A stretch of 55,443 nucleotides of DNA from an uncultured Verrucomicrobia subdivision 3 bacterium. Lineage in GTDB: Bacteria > Verrucomicrobiota > Verrucomicrobiia > Limisphaerales > UBA11358. The notes beneath the pieces are model-generated. The model searched no databases. It was not told where the DNA came from and saw only the letters and a program-made list of their open reading frames with translations. Position numbers and translations under genes: made by a program. Below are positions 16,900 to 24,557 of the stretch, piece after piece (position 1 is the first letter of the stretch; each line of letters starts with the position of its first letter). The stretch covers positions 1 to 55,443 of the forward strand of contig CAJAQO010000055.1 of NCBI GenBank assembly GCA_903944085.1, given 5' to 3'.

Positions 16900-17598
16900 T
16901 CAACGGGTCTTCATGAGCACGCATTGGGTGTCCCAGAGCTGGAGAATCGGCTCGTCGGTCGTGGCCAGAAATTCATCGAAGGCTTGCTTGACGCCGGGGG
17001 CTGTCACATTTCCGTAATCGTGCGAAATGATGATGCCTTTGCGGACGAGCCGGGGATAAAAAAACCGCAAGCCGTCCAGCGTGGAGCGATAAAGATCCAA
17101 ATCCAGATGCACGAATTTAAATTGCCGGTCCGCCGGGACATCCGCGGCCGAGGCGGGAAAGAAGCCTTGGTGGATATGAATATTGGGAAATCCCGCCAGA
17201 TAATCTTCCACCATCTGGCGGTTGGTGTCGGCAAACTGGCCGGCAACAAAGTGCGGATCCGCCTTGGGATCCGTTTCCGGCATGCCGGCAAATGTGTCGA
17301 ACAAATGCAGATGATCCGCTCCTTTGGCTTCGCAGAGAATGCGCGCGCTGCCGCCGTCGTAAACGCCGGCCTCGGCGTAAGCGCCGGGCAGCGCCTGCAC
17401 CTGCCGCGCCAGCGTCCACAAGTTGTAGCGTTCGCGGGGCCGTTGCGTGCAGCGTTGATCCTGAAGCAGCCGGGCGTGAAGATTCCAGAACTGCGCATCT
17501 TGCGTCGCGGTGCAGATGCCGGGCATTTTGATGAGGCGGAAATAAAGCGAAGGCCATTTTTTGAGCAGCAGTCTTTGAAATTCAGCTTTCGCGTTCAT
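16900..17598 (-). CDS. TylF/macrocin-type O-methyltransferase
   Basis: A 232-residue class I SAM-dependent methyltransferase of the TylF family (PF05711 type). Visible features are the SAM loop YAEAGVYDGGSARILCEAKG, LHLFDTFAGMPETD, FKFVHLDLDLYRSTLDGL and GIIISHDYGNVTAPGVKQAF, the last containing metal-binding acidic residues typical of the family. In polysaccharide clusters such enzymes methylate a sugar hydroxyl. It lies between the GT9 and acyltransferase genes on the same strand, with about 110-120 bp gaps on each side that show no further gene. Confidence 0.88.
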   Translation of the reverse strand: MNAKAEFQRLLLKKWPSLYFRLIKMPGICTATQDAQFWNLHARLLQDQRCTQRPRERYNLWTLARQVQALPGAYAEAGVYDGGSARILCEAKGADHLHLFDTFAGMPETDPKADPHFVAGQFADTNRQMVEDYLAGFPNIHIHQGFFPASAADVPADRQFKFVHLDLDLYRSTLDGLRFFYPRLVRKGIIISHDYGNVTAPGVKQAFDEFLATTDEPILQLWDTQCVLMKTR

Positions 17599-17721
17599 GT
17601 CTTAATAATTTTCCAGGAACAACTGATTTCCGCCTGATTGATTTGATCAATTTTGAAGCATAAGAATCCATTGCCTGACGTCAAGATTACAAACCGGATT
17701 CGTGCTTTGCGTGGACCCGGC

Positions 17722-18729
17722 TCAGGCCGGAATTTTTTCCAGGTGTTTGGCGGCAAACATTTCCACGCGGGGCCAGACTTCGTCCACCGGCACCGACCAC
17801 AAACAGAATGGCTCGGCGTAGCGGCAATAGTCCGAGCACGGCTTGTAAGGACACGCGCGGCCCTCGAAAACTTCCGCCGCCGGGTGCATCGGCGCCCACC
17901 ACTCATGCAAGGACGGACCATAGACGGTGAAAGTCGGCACGCCACAGATCGCCGCGAGATGGCCGGGGCCGGAACAGTTGCCGATGAAAATGCCGGCCTG
18001 ATCAATCAGCGCAAACAGTTCGCCGACATCGCGCGGACAGGCGGCCGTTTCCCCGCGCTGCCGCCACCAACCAAGCTGGTCGGGATCGCAGGCGATCTGC
18101 ACGGCAATTTTTTTTTCGCGCAGCCGCGCCGCGAGGCGTTGAAAATTCTCCAGCGGCCAAACGCGGGCCGGCAGGCGGGCGCCGCTGTGGATCAAGGCTA
18201 CTGCGGCGGGTGCGCGAGCGGGCGGAATGAGGTCGGCGCGGGCCGGCAGGGAGAGCGCGAGCGCGTGGCCCGCCCGGCGCCAGTATTCGCTGCGATGGGC
18301 AATCGGATCGGGCCGCTGGAGTTCCTGCGTGAGATAGCGCTGACTCTTCATCCGGGAAAAACCGAGCCGTTCGCGGGCACCGACCGCTTTGAGCAGAAAA
18401 TGATCGCGCGGATCCCAGCGGGCCGATACCGCGCAGTCAAAGTTTTTTGCCTGAAGTTCGCGGCGCAGCCGCCGCATTTCGTTCCACGGCCAGCGCCAGA
18501 GGCTGTATTTTGCGTGGAAGCGGAACGCCGTCCATGGCGCGATGAACGGCACGACTTCCACCGCCGGCCAGAGGCGCGGGCGCATTTCGCGGGCGAACGG
18601 CTTGGCGAGCAGCGTCACCGCATATTTTTCCGTCGCCGCCCGGAGAAAGGGCGTGGCGATCACCAGATCGCCCAGCCCCCAAAGTTCCAGAATGAGCAGT
18701 TTGGGTTTCACACAGAGTCCCAGAGGCAA
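17722..18729 (-). CDS. Glycosyltransferase family 9 (heptosyltransferase-like)
   Basis: A 335-residue protein starting MPLGLCVKPKLLILELWGLG with the GT9 N-terminal G-loop; an internal GTG at the VKPKLL position is an alternative start. The donor-binding motifs are LIHSGARLPARVWPLENFQR and FIGNCSGPGHLAAICGVPTF with TVYGPS. The C-terminal cysteine-rich block CPYKPCSDYCRYAEPFC is common in this family. GT9 enzymes add heptose or related sugars. The gene starts 12 bp after the stop of the O-antigen-ligase-like gene, so they are probably co-transcribed. Confidence 0.9.
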   Translation of the reverse strand: MPLGLCVKPKLLILELWGLGDLVIATPFLRAATEKYAVTLLAKPFAREMRPRLWPAVEVVPFIAPWTAFRFHAKYSLWRWPWNEMRRLRRELQAKNFDCAVSARWDPRDHFLLKAVGARERLGFSRMKSQRYLTQELQRPDPIAHRSEYWRRAGHALALSLPARADLIPPARAPAAVALIHSGARLPARVWPLENFQRLAARLREKKIAVQIACDPDQLGWWRQRGETAACPRDVGELFALIDQAGIFIGNCSGPGHLAAICGVPTFTVYGPSLHEWWAPMHPAAEVFEGRACPYKPCSDYCRYAEPFCLWSVPVDEVWPRVEMFAAKHLEKIPA

Positions 18730-18741
18730 AGCCGGCAGCTA

Positions 18742-20304
18742 CTAGCGCTGGAAAGCAGGCCGAACCGGTATGGCCAAACGCGGACCGGTATCGGCCGGGC
18801 TGGCGGCCGGCAGCGGTTGCGCGCGCGCGGTGCCGTGATTCAAGGCGAGGCTCAAGCCGATAATGCCGGCAAAACCGCCCACATCTTCCACAATGCCGCC
18901 AAAAATAAAAAGAAACCCAAAAACCTTGGAGATAAACAAGGCATACAACATCAGGTTCAAGTGCCGGAGTGCCGGATCGCCATAATGGTAATTGCGCCAG
19001 ACCACCCAGAAACCGGCCACCCAATACCAGAGCCAGACCAGCGCCCCCCAAATGCCGAAGGAAATCACCACGGAGAGCGGCCCGCTGTGGAAATCGCTCG
19101 ACAACGCGAGGGGATCCGTGTCGGCACTGAAAACTTGTTTGAAGGTGGCGCCGGCACCCATGAACTCATTGAAAGTTTGCGACGAGAAGGCATAGCCTTT
19201 GCCCAACAATAAATATTTTGGCACCTGGGGTAGCAGCGCGGTCCACATATCCAGCCGCCATTGCGTGGAGCCTTCGGCGTCCAGCCGGGCTTCCGGATCT
19301 ATGTCCAGCGGCAGGAACGCCAGCGCCCGTTGGAAGGTGTAGGGCAGATGCGAGGCCAGCGGCACGATCAGCACCGCGCCCATGATGCCCACCAGCACAG
19401 CCACCACCATCAGGCCGGTGCGGTGCATTTTCTCCAGAAAGAAAATCAGTCCGAGCACTATCAAGGCGCAGATGATGGACGAACGAAAGCCTCCCATGAA
19501 GATCAAGAGAAAGGCCATGATGAGCAGCAGCGGCCGCCAGACTTTGCCGGTCAGAAAGATGTCGCGAAAACCATGCCGCGCCAGCATCCAGTAGAAAATG
19601 GCGCCCGCCGTGCCGGCGATTCCAGACAACCGCGTCACGCCCAGCTCCAAGTGAATGGTCCCCATTTCATCCATGCCGCGATCCCCGATGGGAAAGATCA
19701 GGTAAATGAAATGCAGCGGCGACGGGACAATGGGATACAAGTCGGAGATAAAATTAAAAAAGGCGCCGGCAAAATAGAGGGTGATATACAAATTCGCATA
19801 TTTCTTGGGAATGGGCCGGGCCGTGATCGCGAAGAAGCTCAAGATGCCGATGATGAGCGACGCGTATTTCTTGCCCCCATACACGTCAGAACCCAGTGAC
19901 CGGAAGCCAAAGCCGCCAGTCATTTCTGCCGTCATAATGACCACCGCCAGCAGGGCCAGCAACGGCCAGCGGATGGACGACGACGGGACAAAAGCCTTTT
20001 CCCGGTTCAAAATCCGTTCCACCACCGAAATGCTCAAGCTCATCACTACCATCGGCATGAAAAGGGTGGGGTGGCCGGGTAAGAAGAACACCGTGATCGG
20101 AGCAGCCCAACTGAATATCAGCAGCGGATAATGCCACTTCATCAGCAGCGGAAAAACCAGGATGGCCGCCAGCAAGCCAAAGATGGACACGGACTGGAGA
20201 TCCAGCGGGTTGGTGAGCGTGTAGCCCACGACAATGGCCAGCGGCACGCAGACCGCATAGACAATTAGCGACCGAAACAGTGCCGATGAGTTGATGTTAT
20301 TCAT
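18742..20304 (-). CDS. O-antigen ligase/polymerase-like membrane protein
   Basis: A 520-residue protein with about 12 hydrophobic segments. The large periplasmic loop EGSTQWRLDMWTALLPQVPK, GKGYAFSSQTFNEFMGAG and LSSDFHSGPLSVVISFG match the O-antigen ligase/Wzy-C (PF04932-type) family: the conserved Arg in the first part and the His in the last are the usual active-site residues. It likely polymerises or ligates the lipid-linked repeat unit of this cluster. No flippase (Wzx) or chain-length regulator is visible, so parts of the pathway lie elsewhere. On the minus strand TTGCCG-18 bp-TAAATT about 60 bp upstream could be its promoter, followed by a GC-rich hairpin at 20327-20343 in the leader. 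Confidence 0.85.
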   Translation of the reverse strand: MNNINSSALFRSLIVYAVCVPLAIVVGYTLTNPLDLQSVSIFGLLAAILVFPLLMKWHYPLLIFSWAAPITVFFLPGHPTLFMPMVVMSLSISVVERILNREKAFVPSSSIRWPLLALLAVVIMTAEMTGGFGFRSLGSDVYGGKKYASLIIGILSFFAITARPIPKKYANLYITLYFAGAFFNFISDLYPIVPSPLHFIYLIFPIGDRGMDEMGTIHLELGVTRLSGIAGTAGAIFYWMLARHGFRDIFLTGKVWRPLLLIMAFLLIFMGGFRSSIICALIVLGLIFFLEKMHRTGLMVVAVLVGIMGAVLIVPLASHLPYTFQRALAFLPLDIDPEARLDAEGSTQWRLDMWTALLPQVPKYLLLGKGYAFSSQTFNEFMGAGATFKQVFSADTDPLALSSDFHSGPLSVVISFGIWGALVWLWYWVAGFWVVWRNYHYGDPALRHLNLMLYALFISKVFGFLFIFGGIVEDVGGFAGIIGLSLALNHGTARAQPLPAASPADTGPRLAIPVRPAFQR

Positions 20305-20401
20305 TGACTGGCAAACCGTCGCGAAACCGGCGGCTTCCGCCGGGTTCGTTTGACACTGTCCAATTTATGCCAACCGGCAAACCGCCGGCAATAGCAATCC
20401 C

Positions 20402-20422
20402 ACCGGCCCGGCCGGTTTTTTT
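20402..20422 (+). terminator. Terminator-shaped hairpin reading on the plus strand
   Basis: ACCGGC, a CCG loop, GCCGGT and then six T residues. This is a compact intrinsic-terminator shape on the plus strand, yet both neighbouring genes (bioD and the O-antigen-ligase-like gene) are on the minus strand. It would only act on an antisense or small RNA. It may be fortuitous. Confidence 0.3.
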
Positions 20423-20456
20423 CCAGTTCCGTTCCGGCGGCGATCTCCGACCAAAA

Positions 20457-21131
20457 TCAAGTTCGTGCCAGGGCCGCCAGCGTCCGCCGCACTTGCGGGC
20501 GCTGCAAGACAGCGGCGACGGCCACCGGCTTTCCGAACCAAGCCAGCGTAAAAATTCGTTCACGGGGGAAAAAACGCGCCAGCAGCCGGACGTTGGCGGC
20601 GGCGGCCAAATCTGGCTTCGGCGGCGACATCCAAACGACCTTCGCCCGGGTGCGAAGATCTTTCGGCAGGGCGGCCAGCGTCAGCAAAACATGATTTACC
20701 GCGCCCAGTTGGTTGGGCGCAACGATGATGGGCGTCGCGCGGAGCGCGGCGATCAAATCGCGCGAGTCAAAATCTTCGCCGAGCGGGCTCAGCAAACCGC
20801 CCGCGCCTTCCACCAGCGTCACCGCGAATTTTTTCCGTTGCGCGCGGAGCTGCGCCAGCACCGGCGCGAGCCGCACACTTTTTTTCTCAAGTTCAGCCGC
20901 CAGCACCGGTGCCACTGCTGCGCGAAAATGCCACGGATTGATTTCATCCAGCGCCAGCGCGCCGCCGAGCGCCTGCTGCAAGATCACCGCGTCGCGGCGT
21001 CCGCCGGAACAAACCGGTTTGAACGCGGCGACGCTCACGCCGCGCCCGCGCAGAAACGTCGCCAGCAGCGCGGTCAAAACCGTTTTGCCCACGCCCGTGT
21101 CGGTGCCGGTGATGAAAAAAATTTGATTCAT
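20457..21131 (-). CDS. bioD: Dethiobiotin synthetase
   Basis: A 224-residue enzyme of biotin synthesis that closes the ureido ring of dethiobiotin from 7,8-diaminopelargonate, CO2 and ATP. The N-terminal P-loop FITGTDTGVGKTVLTALLA, the substrate lysine in AAFKPVCSGG, and the block TLVEGAGGLLSPLGEDFDSR are characteristic. It is slightly short of the usual 225-240 residues but complete. No other bio gene is in the window. It lies 25 bp after the dihydrouridine synthase stop on the same strand, so the two may share a transcript. Confidence 0.95.
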   Translation of the reverse strand: MNQIFFITGTDTGVGKTVLTALLATFLRGRGVSVAAFKPVCSGGRRDAVILQQALGGALALDEINPWHFRAAVAPVLAAELEKKSVRLAPVLAQLRAQRKKFAVTLVEGAGGLLSPLGEDFDSRDLIAALRATPIIVAPNQLGAVNHVLLTLAALPKDLRTRAKVVWMSPPKPDLAAAANVRLLARFFPRERIFTLAWFGKPVAVAAVLQRPQVRRTLAALART

Positions 21132-21155
21132 TTGCTCAACTCAAAGCGACAAAGT

Positions 21156-22181
21156 TTACGGCTGGCCAGCCGGGTTTGGCGAGTTTATCGGCGCCAACGC
21201 CAACGGCTCGTCGTGCGCCAGAAACTGCTCGCACACGCGCCAGAAATCCGCCGTCACCGACACGCGGCGGATGTCGTGCAAAAACTGGGCGCCAATGCCT
21301 TCGCCGATGAAGTTGGTGAATTTTTTCATCCGCTGCACCTGCGCCGACTCGCGCACGCCGGGCGTGATTTCGTTGTCCCAGAGTTCGTGGATGTAGTTCA
21401 GCAGGTCGCGGCCCGCCGGCAATTTCACGGTTTCCCCGCGAAGCTGCGCGCGGATTTGTGCGAACAGCCACGGATTGCGGATCGCGCCGCGCCCGATCAT
21501 CAGGCCGCGCGCGCCGGTTTCGGCCAGCAATTGCTGCGCCTGCGCCGCGCTGAAAACATTGCCGTTGAGCAGCACGGGGCAGTGCATTTCTTTGGCCGCG
21601 TGCGCGATCAAATCGTAGCGCACGCCGGGCCGATACATCTGCGCCACGGTGCGCGCATGAACGGTGAGCAGATCAATTGGATGTTTCGCAAAGATTTTCA
21701 GCAGCGCGGCGAACTCGGCGGGCGAAGCGAAACCGAGGCGCGTTTTCACCGTGAACGGAATCGTCACCGCGGCGCGCAGCGCGCCGAGAATGGCGTCAAT
21801 TTTCTCCGGCTCGCGCAGCAGGCCGCCGCCCGCGCATTTGCGGTAAACAATCGGCGCAGGACAGCCGAGGTTCAGGTCAATCGCGGCGACGGGAAATTGT
21901 TGCAGCAATTTCGCATTGCGCACGAGCGCGGGAATGTCATTGCCGATCAATTGCGCGACGACCGGCCGGCCCGTGGGATTTTTGGTGATGGAATCCAAAA
22001 TCCATTTTTCCGGCCGCGAATCGCCGTGGACGCGGAAATATTCCGTCCAATAAACGTCCGGCCCGCCGTAGCGGTGAAGGACGCGCATGAATTGCAGCGT
22101 CGTCACATCCTGCATCGGCGCGAGCGCGAGCACGGGCGCGGCCGCGCGGAGCAGGTTGGAAAATGTTTCGGACGGAGCCAT
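21156..22181 (-). CDS. tRNA-dihydrouridine synthase
   Basis: A 341-residue FMN-dependent TIM-barrel enzyme that reduces uridines in tRNA. Seen are LALAPMQDVTTLQFMRVLHR at the FMN-binding N-terminus, the catalytic Cys in IDLNLGCPAPIVYRK, VKTRLGF, the RNA-contact region TVHARTVAQMYRPGVRYDLI (cf. HGRT in other members), and the phosphate-binding LLNGNVFSAAQAQQLL and GLMIGRGAIRNPWLFAQI. The subclass (DusA, B or C) is not clear from these motifs. It is divergent from the topoisomerase subunit gene, with a 183-bp gap holding no evident gene. Confidence 0.92.
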   Translation of the reverse strand: MAPSETFSNLLRAAAPVLALAPMQDVTTLQFMRVLHRYGGPDVYWTEYFRVHGDSRPEKWILDSITKNPTGRPVVAQLIGNDIPALVRNAKLLQQFPVAAIDLNLGCPAPIVYRKCAGGGLLREPEKIDAILGALRAAVTIPFTVKTRLGFASPAEFAALLKIFAKHPIDLLTVHARTVAQMYRPGVRYDLIAHAAKEMHCPVLLNGNVFSAAQAQQLLAETGARGLMIGRGAIRNPWLFAQIRAQLRGETVKLPAGRDLLNYIHELWDNEITPGVRESAQVQRMKKFTNFIGEGIGAQFLHDIRRVSVTADFWRVCEQFLAHDEPLALAPINSPNPAGQP

Positions 22182-22364
22182 TCAGCGACAAGTTAAGCTG
22201 GTTGCGCCGGCAAAGGCGAATCAATCCCGCCGCCGATCTTGGTGGAATGAAAAGCAGCACCGGCCAATGGCCCGGAGACCGGAGCCGCCAAGGTTTTTCG
22301 ATCAGACCTTGAATTCAATCTGGCGTCAGCCGTTGGAATTGGCATATTCACTGCCCCTGAAATT

Positions 22365-24485
22365 ATGTCGGCCAAACGCAATAAAGATTCGATCCAACCG
22401 GAATTGCCCATTCCGGGCGCGCAACCTGCCGCCCCGGTGGAACCCAGTCCGCCGGCCGCCGCTGGCGGCAACGGCGCGGATCACGTCGTCGCCGAAGCCA
22501 TCGAAGCAGCGGTGGTTCACAAGCCGTTTGATCCGAAGAAACTTGAAGTTGGTTTGCACACGCGCGTGGATCGCGGGTTTTTGGATTACGCCAGCTACGT
22601 CATCCGCGACCGCGCGATTCCGAATCTTGCGGACGGTTTGAAGCCGGTGCAGCGGCGCATCCTCTGGGCGTTGCACGAAAAAGATGACGGGCGTTTCATC
22701 AAGGTCGCCAACGTGGTCGGGCACACGATGCAATATCATCCGCACGGCGACGCGTCCATCGGCGACGCGCTCGTGGTGCTGGCGAACAAGCGGTATCTCA
22801 TCGAAGGCCAGGGAAATTTCGGAAATATTTTCACCGGCGACCCGGCGGCGGCGTCACGTTACATCGAATGTCGTTTGACGGAACTTGCGCGCACGGAAGT
22901 TTTCAACGACTCGATCACGGATTTTATCCCGAGCTACGACGGGCGCAACCAAGAGCCGGTGACGCTGCCGTGCAAATTGCCGCTCAACCTGATGCTTGGC
23001 ACGGAAGGCATCGCGGTCGGTTTAAGCGCGCGCATTTTGCCGCACAATTTTCCCGAACTGCTCGAAGCGCAGATTGCGATTCTCAAGAAGCAGCCGTTCA
23101 AATGCCTGCCGGATTTTGCCACCGGCGGTTTGATGGACGCGCGCGATTATCAGGACGGCAAAGGCTCGGTGAAAGTCCGCGCCAAGATCAAGACCAAAGA
23201 CGAATCCACCGTGGTCATCAAAGAAATTCCGCCGACGACCACGACGGAATCGTTGATCGCCTCGATCGAAGACGCGGTGCAAAAAGGAAAATTAAAAGTC
23301 AAATCCATCAACGATTTTACCTCGGAGGATGTCGAGATTGAAATCCGCTGTCACGCCGGCGTGGACACGGAGAAATTGATTGATGCGCTTTACGCGTTCA
23401 CGGATTGCGAAATCACCATCGCCAGCCGCATCGTGGTCATCAAGGACAACCGCCCGGTGGAGCTGACCGTGTCGGAAATTTTGCGCGAGAACACCGACCA
23501 GCTCGTCGCCATCCTCAAGCGCGAACTGGAATTGCGCGAGCAGCAACTGCTCGACGAGCTGCATTACCGCACGCTGGAGCGCATCTTCATCGAGGAGCGC
23601 ATTTACAAGCTCATCGAGAAGTGCAAGACGAACGAAGCGGTTTTGGCCAGCGTTTATGAGGGTTTTAAGCCGTTCAAAAAAGAATTGATCCGCGAGATCG
23701 CGGACGCGGACGTGGAAAAATTATTACAGGTTCGCATCCGCCGCATTTCGCTCTTCGACATCAACAAGCACCGCGAAGAGATGGAAAAAACGAAGGCGGA
23801 GTTGGACGAGACGCGCAAGAATTTGAAAGGGCTGACGAAATACGTCATCGGCCACCTCGAAGCGCTGCTGGAAAAATACGCCAAGATTTATCCGCGCCTG
23901 ACGACCAAATCCGCGCGGCACGAAGAAGTGGACGTGAAGGCCGTGGCCTTCAAGTCGTTCAAGGTCGCCTACGACCGCGAGACCGGCTACGTCGGCTACA
24001 AAGTTTCGGGCGAAGAGTTCAAGCTGGAGTGCACGAAGTTTGATAAAATTCTGCTCGTGTTCAAAGACGGCACTTACAAAGTCAGCGAGTTGCCGGAGAA
24101 AATGTTTGTCGGCCAGGAATTGTTTTACTGCGGATTGCCCGACCGTGAGAAAATTTTCACCTGCGCTTACACGGACCGCGAGGCGAGCTATTTGAAACGC
24201 TTCACCTTCGGCGGCACGATTTTGAACAAAGCGTATTCCTGCATCCCGGAAAAATCGCGCATCCTGTATTTCGCGCCGGACACGCCGAAAATTCTTTACG
24301 TCCGCTACAAGCCCGCGCCGCACCAGAAAGTTTCGCAGCAGACCTGCGTGCCGGAACAAGTCGAGGTGAAATCACCCAAGACGCGCGGCCGGCAGATTTC
24401 CATCAAGGACATTTCGTCCGTGACCGCCGAACCGACGCGCGGCTGGGATGACAGCGCCGCGACCACGAAAATTGTGTTTGCCTGA
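22365..24485 (+). CDS. parC: Type IIA topoisomerase subunit A (ParC/GyrA family)
   Basis: A 706-residue DNA cleavage subunit. After a Pro/Ala-rich 55-residue N-terminal extension come YASYVIRDRAIPNLADGLKP, VVGHTMQYHPHGDASIGDAL and the active-site block DPAAASRYIECRLTELA, where Tyr166 should form the DNA phosphotyrosine. A coiled-coil region (LKRELELREQQLLDELHYRT onward) and a shortened C-terminal region lacking a full set of GyrA-box repeats follow. The length and C-terminus favour ParC-like over GyrA. The partner ATPase subunit (ParE/GyrB) is not in the window; the gene stands alone. A stop/start overlap at 24483-24487 with an out-of-use ATG is incidental. Confidence 0.9.
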   Translation: MSAKRNKDSIQPELPIPGAQPAAPVEPSPPAAAGGNGADHVVAEAIEAAVVHKPFDPKKLEVGLHTRVDRGFLDYASYVIRDRAIPNLADGLKPVQRRILWALHEKDDGRFIKVANVVGHTMQYHPHGDASIGDALVVLANKRYLIEGQGNFGNIFTGDPAAASRYIECRLTELARTEVFNDSITDFIPSYDGRNQEPVTLPCKLPLNLMLGTEGIAVGLSARILPHNFPELLEAQIAILKKQPFKCLPDFATGGLMDARDYQDGKGSVKVRAKIKTKDESTVVIKEIPPTTTTESLIASIEDAVQKGKLKVKSINDFTSEDVEIEIRCHAGVDTEKLIDALYAFTDCEITIASRIVVIKDNRPVELTVSEILRENTDQLVAILKRELELREQQLLDELHYRTLERIFIEERIYKLIEKCKTNEAVLASVYEGFKPFKKELIREIADADVEKLLQVRIRRISLFDINKHREEMEKTKAELDETRKNLKGLTKYVIGHLEALLEKYAKIYPRLTTKSARHEEVDVKAVAFKSFKVAYDRETGYVGYKVSGEEFKLECTKFDKILLVFKDGTYKVSELPEKMFVGQELFYCGLPDREKIFTCAYTDREASYLKRFTFGGTILNKAYSCIPEKSRILYFAPDTPKILYVRYKPAPHQKVSQQTCVPEQVEVKSPKTRGRQISIKDISSVTAEPTRGWDDSAATTKIVFA

Positions 24486-24533
24486 TGCCGGCCACCCGCG
24501 TTTGCGGGATGGCCAAGGTGGGAGGAACCAGTT

Positions 24534-24557
24534 ATGTTCAAGCCCTCACTCCTATGA
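24534..24557 (+). CDS. Seven-codon leader ORF with strong RBS before the rhamnosidase
   Basis: GGAGG (24521-24525) precedes ATG 24534 by 8 bp, opening a seven-codon frame (MFKPSLL) whose TGA (24555-24557) overlaps the rhamnosidase ATG (24554-24556) as ATGA. The rhamnosidase start itself has no Shine-Dalgarno sequence, so ribosomes finishing the mini-ORF could re-initiate there. This is an inference from spacing. It could also be a chance frame between a ribosome-binding site and a distant start. Confidence 0.4.
   Translation: MFKPSLL

Noticed and set aside
16792-17721. tRNA, riboswitch or small gene in the gaps of the EPS cluster
   Set aside because: The gaps of about 110-120 bp show no cloverleaf, no conserved riboswitch core that I can recognise and no coding frame with a plausible start.
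20346-20355. Perfect TTGACA at about 20349 as a plus-strand promoter
   Set aside because: No -10 box occurs 15-19 bp downstream and no plus-strand gene follows.
20304-22196. Plus-strand open frame (630 codons) across bioD and the dihydrouridine synthase
   Set aside because: It spans two real minus-strand genes and the gap between them, with His/Arg/Gln-rich low-information translation.
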